A stretch of 64,000 nt of DNA, taken from positions 1 through 64,000 of the forward strand of contig JAILZT010000012.1 of the NCBI GenBank assembly GCA_023512345.1. The letters run 5' to 3'. Position numbers and translations under genes: made by a program. Of this stretch, positions 23,547-32,183 are shown in pieces. The stretch is from Paenibacillus sp. (GTDB taxonomy: Bacteria; Bacillota; Bacilli; Paenibacillales; Paenibacillaceae). Position 1 is the first letter of the stretch. Each line of letters starts with the position of its first letter. The notes below the pieces were generated by a model. It worked only from the letters and a program-made list of their open reading frames with translations. It was not told the origin of the DNA and did not search any database.

Positions 23547-24740
23547 GTGACACTGACAAGCAATATTGAATTGCATGAATCGGAAAATAACAGTTTCTTA
23601 GTTAAACATAAATCCACTCATAAATATGTAAAGATGGGCGCTCGCGAGGCAGAGTATTTAAAGTTTCTAATGGGGGATCGGGATATAGACGCGGTCAATA
23701 GCGAGTATTCCGGAGATTTGAATGAGGAAGAACAGCTATACCTTCTACAGAAGTTCAAGGAATGGGGATTCCTGGATCAGGAAGGACATCCGATCAACAC
23801 GGAGGAACCGGAAGGTAGAGAACGAAGATGGACATTGAACTGGAGAACGAACGATATTACCACAATTAAGTTCTTGTCGGTAAATCCAGACCAATGGCTG
23901 ACAGCGTCGCTGCCGCTAATCCGTAAGTTGGTCCATCCGGCGGCTATCACCCTCTACACGCTGCTGATCCTTTTCTCAGGAATTCTAATCCTAACAGACC
24001 CAGAAGCCACTACCTTATTGAAATTAGAGAAGTTAACTCTACCCGGTTATTTGGGAATCTACCTGATGGTCCTGGTGACTACGGCGATTCACGAAATTGC
24101 TCATGGGATGGTATGCAAATATTATGGAGGTCGCGTCAATCAGATGGGAATGATGCTGTTTTACTTCAGTCCGGCAATGTTCTGTGATGTTAGCGACACA
24201 TATGTTTTTAAGCGTAAACGGCAAAAGCTGGCGGTGCTGTTCGCCGGAATATTCAGTCAATGGATTATGTCCGCAGCTGCAGTACTAATCTATAGCCTGT
24301 TTAGACATAACGGAGTTAATTTACCACTGTTATTCTATTATGCTATCGCCAATCTGGGTTTAAGCATGATTAATATGATTCCCCTGGTGAAGCTGGACGG
24401 CTACTGGATGTTGAGCCACGGGTTAGGCATTGTCAATCTGCGGACCAAAGCATTTCGCACTTTCTATCAATGGGTAAATCCATGGAGCAAAAACCGTAAT
24501 GGCGGGAATGAACAGAAACAAATGAAGGCACAAGGCCAACTGGAGAGAGCTATTTTACTGATATACGGTTCTGCAGCAGTCTTGTTCACACCCTTGTTCT
24601 GGTGTTGGGGACTGTACAGTATTCAGAAACGTTTAGACACTTTGTTGGGTGACATCAGCTTGTTGATTACCGCGGGAATAGCGTGTGTTCTGCTTTACCA
24701 TATGACCAAATTCATAAGACTAATTAATAAACCGGCATAA
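23547..24740 (+). CDS. M50-family intramembrane metalloprotease (daptide-type)
   Basis: The 397-residue protein has the zinc motif HEIAH (His182, Glu183, His186) inside a membrane helix, and a distal zinc-ligand segment PLVKLDGYWMLSHGLGI as in site-2 proteases. Around five hydrophobic segments surround these motifs. The first 80 residues resemble a PqqD/RRE-like winged helix (KYVKMGAREAEYLKFLMGDR ... FKEWGFLDQEG) and could bind the leader. It probably removes the leader during or before export, as M50 proteases do in related RiPP clusters. A GTG start follows GAGGTG by 7 nt. Confidence 0.78.
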   Translation: MTLTSNIELHESENNSFLVKHKSTHKYVKMGAREAEYLKFLMGDRDIDAVNSEYSGDLNEEEQLYLLQKFKEWGFLDQEGHPINTEEPEGRERRWTLNWRTNDITTIKFLSVNPDQWLTASLPLIRKLVHPAAITLYTLLILFSGILILTDPEATTLLKLEKLTLPGYLGIYLMVLVTTAIHEIAHGMVCKYYGGRVNQMGMMLFYFSPAMFCDVSDTYVFKRKRQKLAVLFAGIFSQWIMSAAAVLIYSLFRHNGVNLPLLFYYAIANLGLSMINMIPLVKLDGYWMLSHGLGIVNLRTKAFRTFYQWVNPWSKNRNGGNEQKQMKAQGQLERAILLIYGSAAVLFTPLFWCWGLYSIQKRLDTLLGDISLLITAGIACVLLYHMTKFIRLINKPA

Positions 24741-24774
24741 CAAGATTTCAATTGAATGTAATGGAGGAATCAGC

Positions 24775-25671
24775 ATGGGATTACAGGTTAAGCGATTGAT
24801 GAAGCAATACGGAGGCAATCCAGTTATTCATGATGTATCTATTGAGGCACCGACAGGTAAGGCTTTTGGATTGCTTGGGGGAAACGGAGCAGGGAAGACA
24901 ACAACCATTCGTTCCATATTGGGTTTGCTCGATTATGATGCTGGAAGCATTCTTTGGGATGGTAAGCCTATCCTTGAAAACCGTCCGAGTATCGGATATT
25001 TACCGGAGGAGAGAGGGTTGTATCCTAAGGAAAAGGTTAGTGAGCAACTCGTTTATTTTGCTAGGCTGGAGGGAATGTCTCGACTAGCAGCTATAAAGTC
25101 CATGAAGCAATGGTTGGATCGGCTTGGGATCACTGAATATGAGAATAAGCGGGTAGAGCAGCTGTCAAAAGGAAACCAGCAAAAGGTCCAAATCATTTCC
25201 GCACTTCTTCACGATCCAGAACTCATCATCCTCGATGAGCCTTTCAGCGGCTTGGACCCGATTAACTCGGATATGCTTGCCTTGATAGTGAAGGAGCAAT
25301 TGGGGCTGGGCAAGACTATGATTTTCTCGAGTCATCAGATGGGTCATGTTGAACAGTTCTGTGAAGATATATGTATCCTTAAACGCGGCAGAATGATGGT
25401 GTCGGGCAACTTGATGGATATCAAACGATCTTATGGACGCTGCAATGTATTGCTGCGAAGTGATGAAGACATAAGTCATTACCTAGAGGGAGCTGAAATA
25501 CAGCCAGTGACTGCAAATGCGAAAGAGTGGCAGATGAAGGTGCGGGATGAGAATGAGGCGAACGAATTGCTGTTGCGTCTGACCCATACAGGAGTACGGT
25601 TGTTGAAATTTGAAATTAAGGAGCCGACACTCCACGAAATATTTATCGAAAAGGTAGGTGAAGTATCATGA
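24775..25671 (+). CDS. ABC transporter ATP-binding protein (peptide export)
   Basis: The 298-residue ATPase has Walker A GGNGAGKTT, a Q-loop near YLPEERGLYP, signature LSKGNQQKVQ, and Walker B LIILDEPFSGLDP followed by the SSHQM switch histidine. The signature and the C-terminal extension (about 215-298) match the NatA/YhaQ branch that partners ABC-2 permeases. It overlaps the permease gene by 4 bp (ATGA). The pair probably exports the mature peptides or gives self-immunity. Confidence 0.88.
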   Translation: MGLQVKRLMKQYGGNPVIHDVSIEAPTGKAFGLLGGNGAGKTTTIRSILGLLDYDAGSILWDGKPILENRPSIGYLPEERGLYPKEKVSEQLVYFARLEGMSRLAAIKSMKQWLDRLGITEYENKRVEQLSKGNQQKVQIISALLHDPELIILDEPFSGLDPINSDMLALIVKEQLGLGKTMIFSSHQMGHVEQFCEDICILKRGRMMVSGNLMDIKRSYGRCNVLLRSDEDISHYLEGAEIQPVTANAKEWQMKVRDENEANELLLRLTHTGVRLLKFEIKEPTLHEIFIEKVGEVS

Positions 25672-26903
25672 GGAATTTTGGTCTAGTATTTGCTTATTCC
25701 TTCAAGGAACGTTTACGTTCCAAAGCCTTTACCTATTTAACGCTCATTATGATTCTATTCTTGGCTGCAGTCGTACTGGTTCCGAAATGGCTCGGGGATG
25801 ACGAGGTTTCAATAGAAGGTGAGATCGCTGTAATGGATAAGACCGGAACAATTTCCGCAACGGATGGATTCAAGGAGTTTGTCTCACAGTCCTATGATTG
25901 GAAAATCATACAGGAGAGTGAGCTGGCAGGGAAGCTGAGCAGTTTAACTGACAAGGCTGGTGTCCTAGGTATTGTACAAATTGAGAATGTGGATCGTAAG
26001 CCGGTCATTAAGTTAACGGTTAATAAGGCAGATGATGCCCCATATATCCGCGAACTGAACAGCTACGTACAGAGTCAGTATACGTTATCTGAGATCAACA
26101 AGCTGGGGTTGAATCCAGATCAACAAGAGAAGCTGACCTCAACAGTCCAGGTTCAAGTGGAGGAGATGGAGGCCGGGAGCAAGTCCATAACTACGACTTA
26201 TTGGCCGGTGTATATGGTTACCTTCATGTTGTATCTTCTGATCTATATGTTCGGGAGTAATGTAGCCGTCTCTGTCTCAGTGGAAAAGGGTTCTCGTGTA
26301 AAAGAAATCTTAATTACGAAGGTCAAACCAGTGCAACTCTTATTTGGAAAAGTGTTTGGCGTAGGACTTGCGGGGATTCTGCAATTTGCCATCATTATAA
26401 GCGCTGCTTACCTGATTATGACTCTATCGGGTACAGGCGGTGAACTCGAAGTGTTCGGAATGCAGGTGGACTTCTCCATTCTGGGCGGGAAAACAATTCT
26501 ACTGTTAACTGTTTTCTTCATCCTTGGGTATTTCTTCTACGCAGCTTTGTTTGCCGCGGCGGGATCGATGGTTAGCCGAAGCGAGGAGATTAACCAGGTT
26601 ACGATGCCAATCTCGATTTTGATCATGGTAGCTTTAATGGTTGCTTTATTCTCCATGGTAAATCCGGACGGTACCCTTGCAGTAGTAGGCTCATATATTC
26701 CCTTTCTTACTCCCTTTGTAATGTTTGTAAGGATCGGAGCATCAGACCCTACAGCTATGGAAATTCTTTTACCCACTATAATCCTGTTTATATCTACTCT
26801 TGTAGCTTGCTGGCTGTCCGCGAAAATCTATCAGGTCGGTGTGCTGTTATATGGACAGAAGCTGAATCCAAAACTGCTCTACAGAGCGATCAAGGCGCTA
26901 TAG
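25668..26903 (+). CDS. ABC-2 type permease (peptide export)
   Basis: The 411-residue NatB/YhaP-like permease has one N-terminal helix (FTYLTLIMILFLAAVVLVP), a large extracytoplasmic domain at about 45-175, and then five or six helices. The conserved cytoplasmic segment EKGSRVKEILITKVKPVQLL lies near residue 205, and SRSEEINQVTMPI lies near 303. It forms the membrane part of the exporter with the ATPase encoded directly upstream, with which it overlaps by 4 bp. Confidence 0.86.
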   Translation: MRNFGLVFAYSFKERLRSKAFTYLTLIMILFLAAVVLVPKWLGDDEVSIEGEIAVMDKTGTISATDGFKEFVSQSYDWKIIQESELAGKLSSLTDKAGVLGIVQIENVDRKPVIKLTVNKADDAPYIRELNSYVQSQYTLSEINKLGLNPDQQEKLTSTVQVQVEEMEAGSKSITTTYWPVYMVTFMLYLLIYMFGSNVAVSVSVEKGSRVKEILITKVKPVQLLFGKVFGVGLAGILQFAIIISAAYLIMTLSGTGGELEVFGMQVDFSILGGKTILLLTVFFILGYFFYAALFAAAGSMVSRSEEINQVTMPISILIMVALMVALFSMVNPDGTLAVVGSYIPFLTPFVMFVRIGASDPTAMEILLPTIILFISTLVACWLSAKIYQVGVLLYGQKLNPKLLYRAIKAL

Positions 26904-26917
26904 AAGGAGATGAAGTC

Positions 26918-27754
26918 ATGGGAATAGCAGTACCGGAGCAGCAGGAATTGAATTTATTACATTGGGCAGAACGCCCGATGTATGCAGGCGATAGCAAGAA
27001 ACTATTGGGTCAATGGGCGATGGTAACTGGAGCAGGGCGTGGCATAGGGATAGAAATCGCAGAACATTTTGCAAAGTCAGGAGCTTCCTTAGTGCTGACG
27101 GAATTATCCGAATACTTGGATAATGCTGAACGAGAGGCCGAAAAGCTCCGCAGTATGTATGGTGTAGAGGTGCTGTGTAAATCCTTGGATTTACGCAGCG
27201 TGGATGAGATTGAGCAGTGTGTTCGTTCTATTGAAGAACAGGTGGAAAGCATCGACTATTTGATTAATAATGCGGGAGTAAATTTACTATCGCCTGCACT
27301 CAATCTGACACCGGAGCAGTGGGATTTCGTCGTAGATATTAATCTCAAGGGAACCTTTTTTCTGACCAGAGAGATTGCCAAGGCGATGGTTCGCAATAAG
27401 CGGGGGTCCATTATTATGATTGCTTCCCAGCATGGTGTGGTAGGCAACGAGAATCGGGCACCTTACTGTGCCAGTAAGGCGGGGCTGATTCACTTGACTC
27501 GGGCACTTGCCGTTGAGTGGGCCAAATACGGTATTAGAGTCAATGCCATTTCACCTACCTTCGTCATTACGGAAGCCAACGAGCAGGTTATCAACGATCA
27601 TCAATTCCAGCGTGTGAACCTGCCGCGCATTCCGCTCCGAAAGTTTGCCGTACCTGAGGATATTGCCAAGTCGGTGCTCTTTCTGGCGACCGATTCCGCA
27701 AGCATGATCACTGGACACAATTTAGTGGTAGATGGCGGTTGGACTATAATTTAA
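26918..27754 (+). CDS. Short-chain dehydrogenase, candidate Thr oxidative decarboxylase
   Basis: The 278-residue SDR has the cofactor motif VTGAGRGIGIEIAEHF, NNAGVN, the catalytic Ser region IMIASQHG, and Tyr183/Lys187 in YCASK. It has an N-terminal extension of about 30 residues before the Rossmann fold (LNLLHWAERPMYAGDSKKLL). Oxidising the beta-hydroxyl of a C-terminal Thr would give a beta-keto acid that loses CO2, the first daptide step, and an SDR is chemically suited, as in threonine 3-dehydrogenases. The assignment rests on cluster context. ATG 26918 has an AAGGAG ribosome binding site. An in-frame start inside the permease gene was rejected. Confidence 0.75.
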   Translation: MGIAVPEQQELNLLHWAERPMYAGDSKKLLGQWAMVTGAGRGIGIEIAEHFAKSGASLVLTELSEYLDNAEREAEKLRSMYGVEVLCKSLDLRSVDEIEQCVRSIEEQVESIDYLINNAGVNLLSPALNLTPEQWDFVVDINLKGTFFLTREIAKAMVRNKRGSIIMIASQHGVVGNENRAPYCASKAGLIHLTRALAVEWAKYGIRVNAISPTFVITEANEQVINDHQFQRVNLPRIPLRKFAVPEDIAKSVLFLATDSASMITGHNLVVDGGWTII

Positions 27755-27793
27755 CCCAAAAAATAGAATCACAACTAAAGGGGGATGCACAGG

Positions 27794-28618
27794 ATGTACT
27801 TTGGAATATTTAAGGAATTAAGAGAACTCAATATGCCAAACAGCCAAGATTTTGATCTGTACGAGGGGTATTATTCTGAATTTTATGAAGCTGTGGCTGG
27901 GCGTACGGACTATGATATTTCACTGCTAATCGAGCAGGCACGGCTAAAAGCCAGTCAGGGAAAAGTGCTTGAATTAGCTTGCGGATCTGGAAGAATTCTG
28001 ATGCACTTGGCTAACCGTGGGTTTCATGTGGTGGGACTTGATCTGTCAGAAGATATGCTGACTATCTGTCGCAAGAAGCAAGAACAGCTTCCAGCTCGCT
28101 TTAGAGAGCGGATTGAGGTTCAACAAGGTGATATGACTCAATTTGACCTTGGGGAGAAATATCCGCTTATTATCCTATCGGCGACAAGTATTAGTCTGCT
28201 GCAAAAGCGTGAAGATTTAGAGCGGCTGCTGTATACGGTTAGCGAACATCTCGAAGAGGGGGGACGCTTTATATTCGATTATGTTCTCTCGAATCAACAG
28301 CACAACCAGAGTCTGCGGGGTGGACGTGTTAACGGAATTACACTTAATATCGGCGCAGATCACAAGCAATTTGTACTAATGGGAGAGGATGAGAACCTAG
28401 AGGCGCAAAGTGCGGTTATGAATTTCTACGCAGAGGTCATCCATCAGGGAGATACACAGCGCTTTTTCGGGTCCACGAGCAAGAAATTCTTCGCAGAGGA
28501 GGATATTATGGATTGCATCCAAGCCTCCGTTCTACAAATCGTGGGGACCCAAACCTATCAGCTTGAAGGGGAAGGCAATGTGAGGTGCCTCATTCTGGAG
28601 AAAGGTGTGGTCTCATGA
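27794..28618 (+). CDS. Class I SAM methyltransferase (daptide-type)
   Basis: The 274-residue protein has a canonical SAM-binding motif I (KVLELACGSGRILMHLANRG) and motif II (VVGLDLSEDMLTICRKK). The later strand is IILSATSISLLQ, where class I N-methyltransferases often show a related pattern. In daptides a methyltransferase dimethylates the new C-terminal amine, and this enzyme is the only methyltransferase in the cluster. ATG 27794 lies 9 nt after AAAGGGGG and is favoured over ATG 27785, which abuts that ribosome binding site. It overlaps the next gene by 4 bp. Confidence 0.8.
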   Translation: MYFGIFKELRELNMPNSQDFDLYEGYYSEFYEAVAGRTDYDISLLIEQARLKASQGKVLELACGSGRILMHLANRGFHVVGLDLSEDMLTICRKKQEQLPARFRERIEVQQGDMTQFDLGEKYPLIILSATSISLLQKREDLERLLYTVSEHLEEGGRFIFDYVLSNQQHNQSLRGGRVNGITLNIGADHKQFVLMGEDENLEAQSAVMNFYAEVIHQGDTQRFFGSTSKKFFAEEDIMDCIQASVLQIVGTQTYQLEGEGNVRCLILEKGVVS

Positions 28619-29205
28619 GCACATTTGTAACGATTCTGTGTGATGAGGTAGAAACCTATTCAACAGCAGCTATGGAAGAAGCCTTGGAGAATTTGGGTAT
28701 CGACGTGAGAACAATACATAATTTCGAAGAGGTAGATCCTGCTTCTGATCTCGTGGTGGTACTTCATGCCGAAAGAGAGGGGAATTCATTTAACACCTAT
28801 GCTCTGAAAGAGGGAATAACCTGGCTTCCTGTTCAGTTCTCTCACACCATTGGACGTATTGGTCCGATTATCATTCCGAAAGTCTCGGCCTGCTTCGAAT
28901 GCTTGAAGCTACGATGTGATTCCAACGGAATTCCTCCACTTGTGGTCAAGGACACTAAATTCGAGTTGTCTTGGACTCTTATAAGTCTGATTACTGCTAC
29001 GGAGACTGTAAAATGGGTCTCTCGCCATACCAATAGCTTTGAACCTTTGTCACTCGGTCATCTTATTGAGTTCGATGGATTTCACTTGCACGGAGAAGTG
29101 AATCCGGTCTATAAATTGCCGACCTGTCCGGTTTGTGGGGCAAGACATAAGGCACACCTTGCCGCTCAGCTCTGGCAAGAGGCTGAACTGGTAGAGCAGC
29201 CATGA
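28615..29205 (+). CDS. Short E1-like zinc protein, YcaO partner
   Basis: The 196-residue protein resembles the C-terminal half of ocin-ThiF/E1-like partners of YcaO cyclodehydratases. It shows LVVVLHAEREGNSFNTYALK, then ITWLPVQFSHTIGRIGPIII and a zinc tetrathiolate built from CFECLKLRC and CPVCGA. It lacks room for the N-terminal RRE clamp and full ThiF fold of SagC-type proteins (usually 350 residues or more). Leader binding may therefore be supplied by the RRE of the 817-residue protein. The ATG overlaps the methyltransferase stop (ATGA), and its own stop overlaps the YcaO start, so all three are translationally coupled. Confidence 0.68.
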   Translation: MSTFVTILCDEVETYSTAAMEEALENLGIDVRTIHNFEEVDPASDLVVVLHAEREGNSFNTYALKEGITWLPVQFSHTIGRIGPIIIPKVSACFECLKLRCDSNGIPPLVVKDTKFELSWTLISLITATETVKWVSRHTNSFEPLSLGHLIEFDGFHLHGEVNPVYKLPTCPVCGARHKAHLAAQLWQEAELVEQP

Positions 29206-30569
29206 GCCGTATCTTGATTCGCCAGCCATCTGGGAATGCAGCGGTTAGGGGAGGGGGCTATAGTGCCAAGACCCGGTACTTACCGGACTCCCTGGCGAGA
29301 GTAGTCAGCCCTCACGGAGGCATGGTTCGCGGACTTATGAGTCTTCCCCCAGATCCTGGAGATCCACAGCTATTTCTTAGCTTGGCGGTACCGAGTAATC
29401 CGAAGATGTTCGGCGGCAAACAGCATGGGTTGATTGATTTTTTTGCGAGTGGAATGGGCCATACTCTTCAGGAAGCTAATACCGCAGCCGTTGCCGAGGC
29501 GGTGGAGCGGTATTGCGCAGCTTACGTTATTCCTGAACGAACACTGCTGTCATCTTGGGAGCAGCTCGGTGAAGATGCACTGCACCCACAGGAGCTTCCA
29601 CTGTTCACTAAGGAGCAGTATGGGCAGTGGCAATTCCCTTATAATCAGTTCACCGAGCAGAGCAACATCCGCTGGGTGGAGGCAGAGAACGTAACAACAG
29701 GCCGTAAGAAATGGGTTCCGGCAGCGGTTGCCTGGGATTCCTATCAGCCACAGTCCGACGATGAAGAGTCTATCTGCTTCGGATTGATGACAGGCTCAGC
29801 AGCTGGGGTAACTAAAGAACAAGCCATGATTGGTGGTTTACTCGAGATTATTGAACGCGATGCCTTCATGATCATGTGGTACAACTCGCTCTCGCTGCCT
29901 AGGTTGGATATCCGCAACCACCCGGTAGCCGAGCCCTTCCAGGCTTTGTTCGATGAATCTCGCTTCGAATTAACGATTGTTGATACCACAAGTGATGTAG
30001 GAGTTCCATCCTCCTTCGGCCTTCTTAAAACCAAAGATGGCAAGGTATCCATCGGTGGTTCGGCACGGATGAATATGGAGGATTCGGTTCGTAAAACGCT
30101 TATGGAAATCTCACAATTATTCATAGGGAACAAAGCGCAAATTTACTCTAAGTCATTGCCATCACTCTTGCCCCACCAGATCGTGGATTACGGCTTAAGG
30201 CTCCCCTATTACGAGCAACCTTTTGCATACGAGGAGTTAGCATTCACTACAGCTTCTCCAAAGCTAAAGCTAATGGATGGGTTGCAGGCAACTCAAGAAA
30301 CGGAAGCACAGCGATTGGGTGTATTAATTAAACAGCTGGCTGCTCAGGGGTTGGAAGCTCTATGCGTTGATATCACAACCGAGGATGCCCGTGAACTGGG
30401 ACTGCATGTCGTCAAAATGATTGTACCTGGAACTGTACAGCTTCCCCGCAGTGAGAACGAACGCCTTACCACCAGCAAAAGGATATATGAGACGCCTGTC
30501 CGGCTTGGTCTGCGTGAAGAAGCTATTTCACCGCAGGATATTAATAGAAGTCCCCATCCTTTCCCGTGA
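29202..30569 (+). CDS. YcaO-domain ATP-dependent cyclodehydratase
   Basis: The 455-residue YcaO protein contains ANTAAVAEAVERYCA and GLLEIIERDAFMIMWYN, which carry ATP/Mg-binding glutamates. It ends PHPFP, the PxPxP tail typical of azoline-forming YcaO enzymes. These enzymes phosphorylate a backbone amide to cyclise Cys, Ser or Thr into azolines. The predicted cores here lack Cys, so Ser or Thr would be the substrates, or the enzyme performs another amide modification. No TfuA partner for thioamidation was seen. It overlaps the E1-like gene by 4 bp. Confidence 0.85.
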   Translation: MSRILIRQPSGNAAVRGGGYSAKTRYLPDSLARVVSPHGGMVRGLMSLPPDPGDPQLFLSLAVPSNPKMFGGKQHGLIDFFASGMGHTLQEANTAAVAEAVERYCAAYVIPERTLLSSWEQLGEDALHPQELPLFTKEQYGQWQFPYNQFTEQSNIRWVEAENVTTGRKKWVPAAVAWDSYQPQSDDEESICFGLMTGSAAGVTKEQAMIGGLLEIIERDAFMIMWYNSLSLPRLDIRNHPVAEPFQALFDESRFELTIVDTTSDVGVPSSFGLLKTKDGKVSIGGSARMNMEDSVRKTLMEISQLFIGNKAQIYSKSLPSLLPHQIVDYGLRLPYYEQPFAYEELAFTTASPKLKLMDGLQATQETEAQRLGVLIKQLAAQGLEALCVDITTEDARELGLHVVKMIVPGTVQLPRSENERLTTSKRIYETPVRLGLREEAISPQDINRSPHPFP

Positions 30570-30612
30570 CCCGGCTGTATACGGATAAATATAAAAAGAG
30601 GATGTGATTGAA

Positions 30613-31350
30613 ATGCAGGTTAAATATATCGATTGGCGTTCGGATCATGAGCTAGAGGATGAGCGGCTGGGATTGATGTACCACTCTAATTCTAATTCTT
30701 ATCCGCAGTTAGAGGTTCTGACCCGATCACGGATGAAGATGCTGAGGAAGTTATTTGCTCAAATGAATGTTGAGGTTACACCGGCAAAGCGCTATTTCTC
30801 CACTCCTTCCTTCGGTCTACAGGATAGAGAGATGCAAGAGCATCCTTTTATCATTGAATTACTTGTTCATTTATTGGAGCTCCAAGGGCAATCCAGGCCA
30901 TTTCTTGATTATGATCCACTGCAGGAACTGGGAGGAGCCAAGCTGGACGGCCCCGAGATGTATATTCTTTCGAGAAGTCGTCTGTCCAACAGCTATGAGC
31001 TGTTCTACTGTAACCCGGCAGAGCTTTTGATTCAGAGGGTAAAAGAAGAGGAATCAAGTATTTGGACCCAGTTATTCAATCCCGATTTGGTGAAGGGAAC
31101 GGCAGAGGGGGCAGTGTTTGTAACGGCTAACATTAAACGCTCCCTCAAATTATTCGGAGAAAGAGGTTACCGGCTCAGCTTGCTGGAAGGTGGACGATTG
31201 ACAGAACGCCTATCTCTTTGTACGAACAAGTCCATATGGACTATTGAACCGGTCGCGACATTTTACGATCTTGCTGTCAATGATCTTCTGGAGATTGACG
31301 GACTTTATGAGGTCGTGCTTTCTTGTCTGATTATCAAGGAGGTGAAGTAA
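30613..31350 (+). CDS. SagB-like nitroreductase-fold dehydrogenase (divergent)
   Basis: This protein of about 245 residues is divergent but shows the SagB/ThcOx C-terminal pattern GERGYRLSLLEGGRLTERLS, then VNDLLEIDGLYEVVLSCLII, as in FMN-dependent azoline oxidases. The N-terminal part (ELEDERLGLMYHSNSNSYPQ) fits the start of SagB proteins. It would oxidise oxazolines or thiazolines to azoles, completing a B-C-D set with the E1-like and YcaO proteins. The FMN-binding residues cannot be confirmed by eye. ATG 30613 is preferred over GTG 30604 for ribosome binding site spacing (GAGG). Confidence 0.55.
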   Translation: MQVKYIDWRSDHELEDERLGLMYHSNSNSYPQLEVLTRSRMKMLRKLFAQMNVEVTPAKRYFSTPSFGLQDREMQEHPFIIELLVHLLELQGQSRPFLDYDPLQELGGAKLDGPEMYILSRSRLSNSYELFYCNPAELLIQRVKEEESSIWTQLFNPDLVKGTAEGAVFVTANIKRSLKLFGERGYRLSLLEGGRLTERLSLCTNKSIWTIEPVATFYDLAVNDLLEIDGLYEVVLSCLIIKEVK

Positions 31351-31551
31351 GTGTATCAATATACCTTTGTAAAAGTAGATTTAAAAGGCATTCTTCAAAG
31401 CAAACCGGAAGAAGACTATCAGGAAATCATTCATGAACATGCCCGCGAGGGGTGGAAACTATTCCAAATCTTCGCTCCGAATACGTATGGCTTTGGGACA
31501 GCGGCCTACTTGGAACTGATTTTTGAACGTTCGATTATGGGGAATCACTAA
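31351..31551 (+). CDS. DUF4177-family small protein
   Basis: The 66-residue protein reads YQYTFVKVDLKGILQSKPEE, DYQEIIHEHAREGWKLFQIF and APNTYGFGTAAYLELIFER. This matches the DUF4177 pattern, a small alpha/beta domain common in Firmicutes. The GTG start lies directly after the previous stop, with AAGGAGG inside the preceding gene. It is the last gene before the terminator at 31585. Its function in the cluster is unknown. Confidence 0.75.
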   Translation: MYQYTFVKVDLKGILQSKPEEDYQEIIHEHAREGWKLFQIFAPNTYGFGTAAYLELIFERSIMGNH

Positions 31552-31584
31552 GGTTTAACAGTTTAGTCCATCCGATTACTCGGC

Positions 31585-31625
31585 ATACGGACTCGGTCGT
31601 TCTATGGACTGGGTCCGTATTTTTA
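31585..31625 (+). terminator. Rho-independent terminator ending RiPP operon
   Basis: ATACGGAC (31585-31592) pairs with GTCCGTAT (31613-31620), followed by TTTTT. All genes from 18786 to 31551 are on the same strand with short gaps, so this marks the operon end. Confidence 0.75.
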
Positions 31626-31640
31626 TAAGGAGGGAATGTC

Positions 31641-32027
31641 ATGGTAGAAGATATTCAGATCACTTCATACTCGAACGAGCCTATCTATATACAAGTCCGT
31701 GAACAGCTCCGTCACCTAATAATGAGTGGAAGGTTGGTACATGGACTACAATTGCCGTCTCTTCGGGAACTGGCGGATCAGTTGTGCTGCAGCCTCATTA
31801 CAGTTCGTAGAGTTTACCTTGATCTGGAACATGAGGGGCTGCTTACTCCTAAAAAAGGTGTAGGCACCTTTGTCTGTTACGAACCAAATGCTGAAGAAGC
31901 TAGGCAACGTTCTGAAAAAATGCTGTACAATGCCTTCAGGGAGGCAGCGCAGGTTGGCCGGAGATATCAATTCTCAGTTGAAGAGATGAAGGTAATTCTA
32001 GAAACTGTTTTAGCTGACGGAGTCTAA
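31641..32027 (+). CDS. GntR-family regulator (YtrA-like, short)
   Basis: The 128-residue protein has a GntR winged helix (EPIYIQVREQLRHLIMSGRL, then LPSLRELADQLCCSLITVRR) and a short helical C-terminus of about 45 residues, as in the YtrA subfamily. These usually repress ABC transporter operons. It stands between the RiPP operon and comQ and could regulate either. AAGGAGGG precedes ATG 31641. No operator was identified with confidence. The 156 bp after it show no gene. Confidence 0.82.
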   Translation: MVEDIQITSYSNEPIYIQVREQLRHLIMSGRLVHGLQLPSLRELADQLCCSLITVRRVYLDLEHEGLLTPKKGVGTFVCYEPNAEEARQRSEKMLYNAFREAAQVGRRYQFSVEEMKVILETVLADGV

Positions 32028-32183
32028 TGGATAGAAAAGGTAGATTTTTATATTCAATATATAATCCATAAGAAGGAAATATTAAGAGAATATAGAATAC
32101 CCTCAATAAGAAGTTTGCTTAGCGCGCCGCACCTTAGTCCTTCTCCATGATGCGTTTAAGGAATTAAATTATGGGGGGTATTT

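Noticed and set aside
28615..29205. Full SagC/ocin-ThiF cyclodehydratase partner
   Set aside because: The protein is too short for the leader-binding and complete E1-like domains. Only the zinc-bearing C-terminal part is recognisable.
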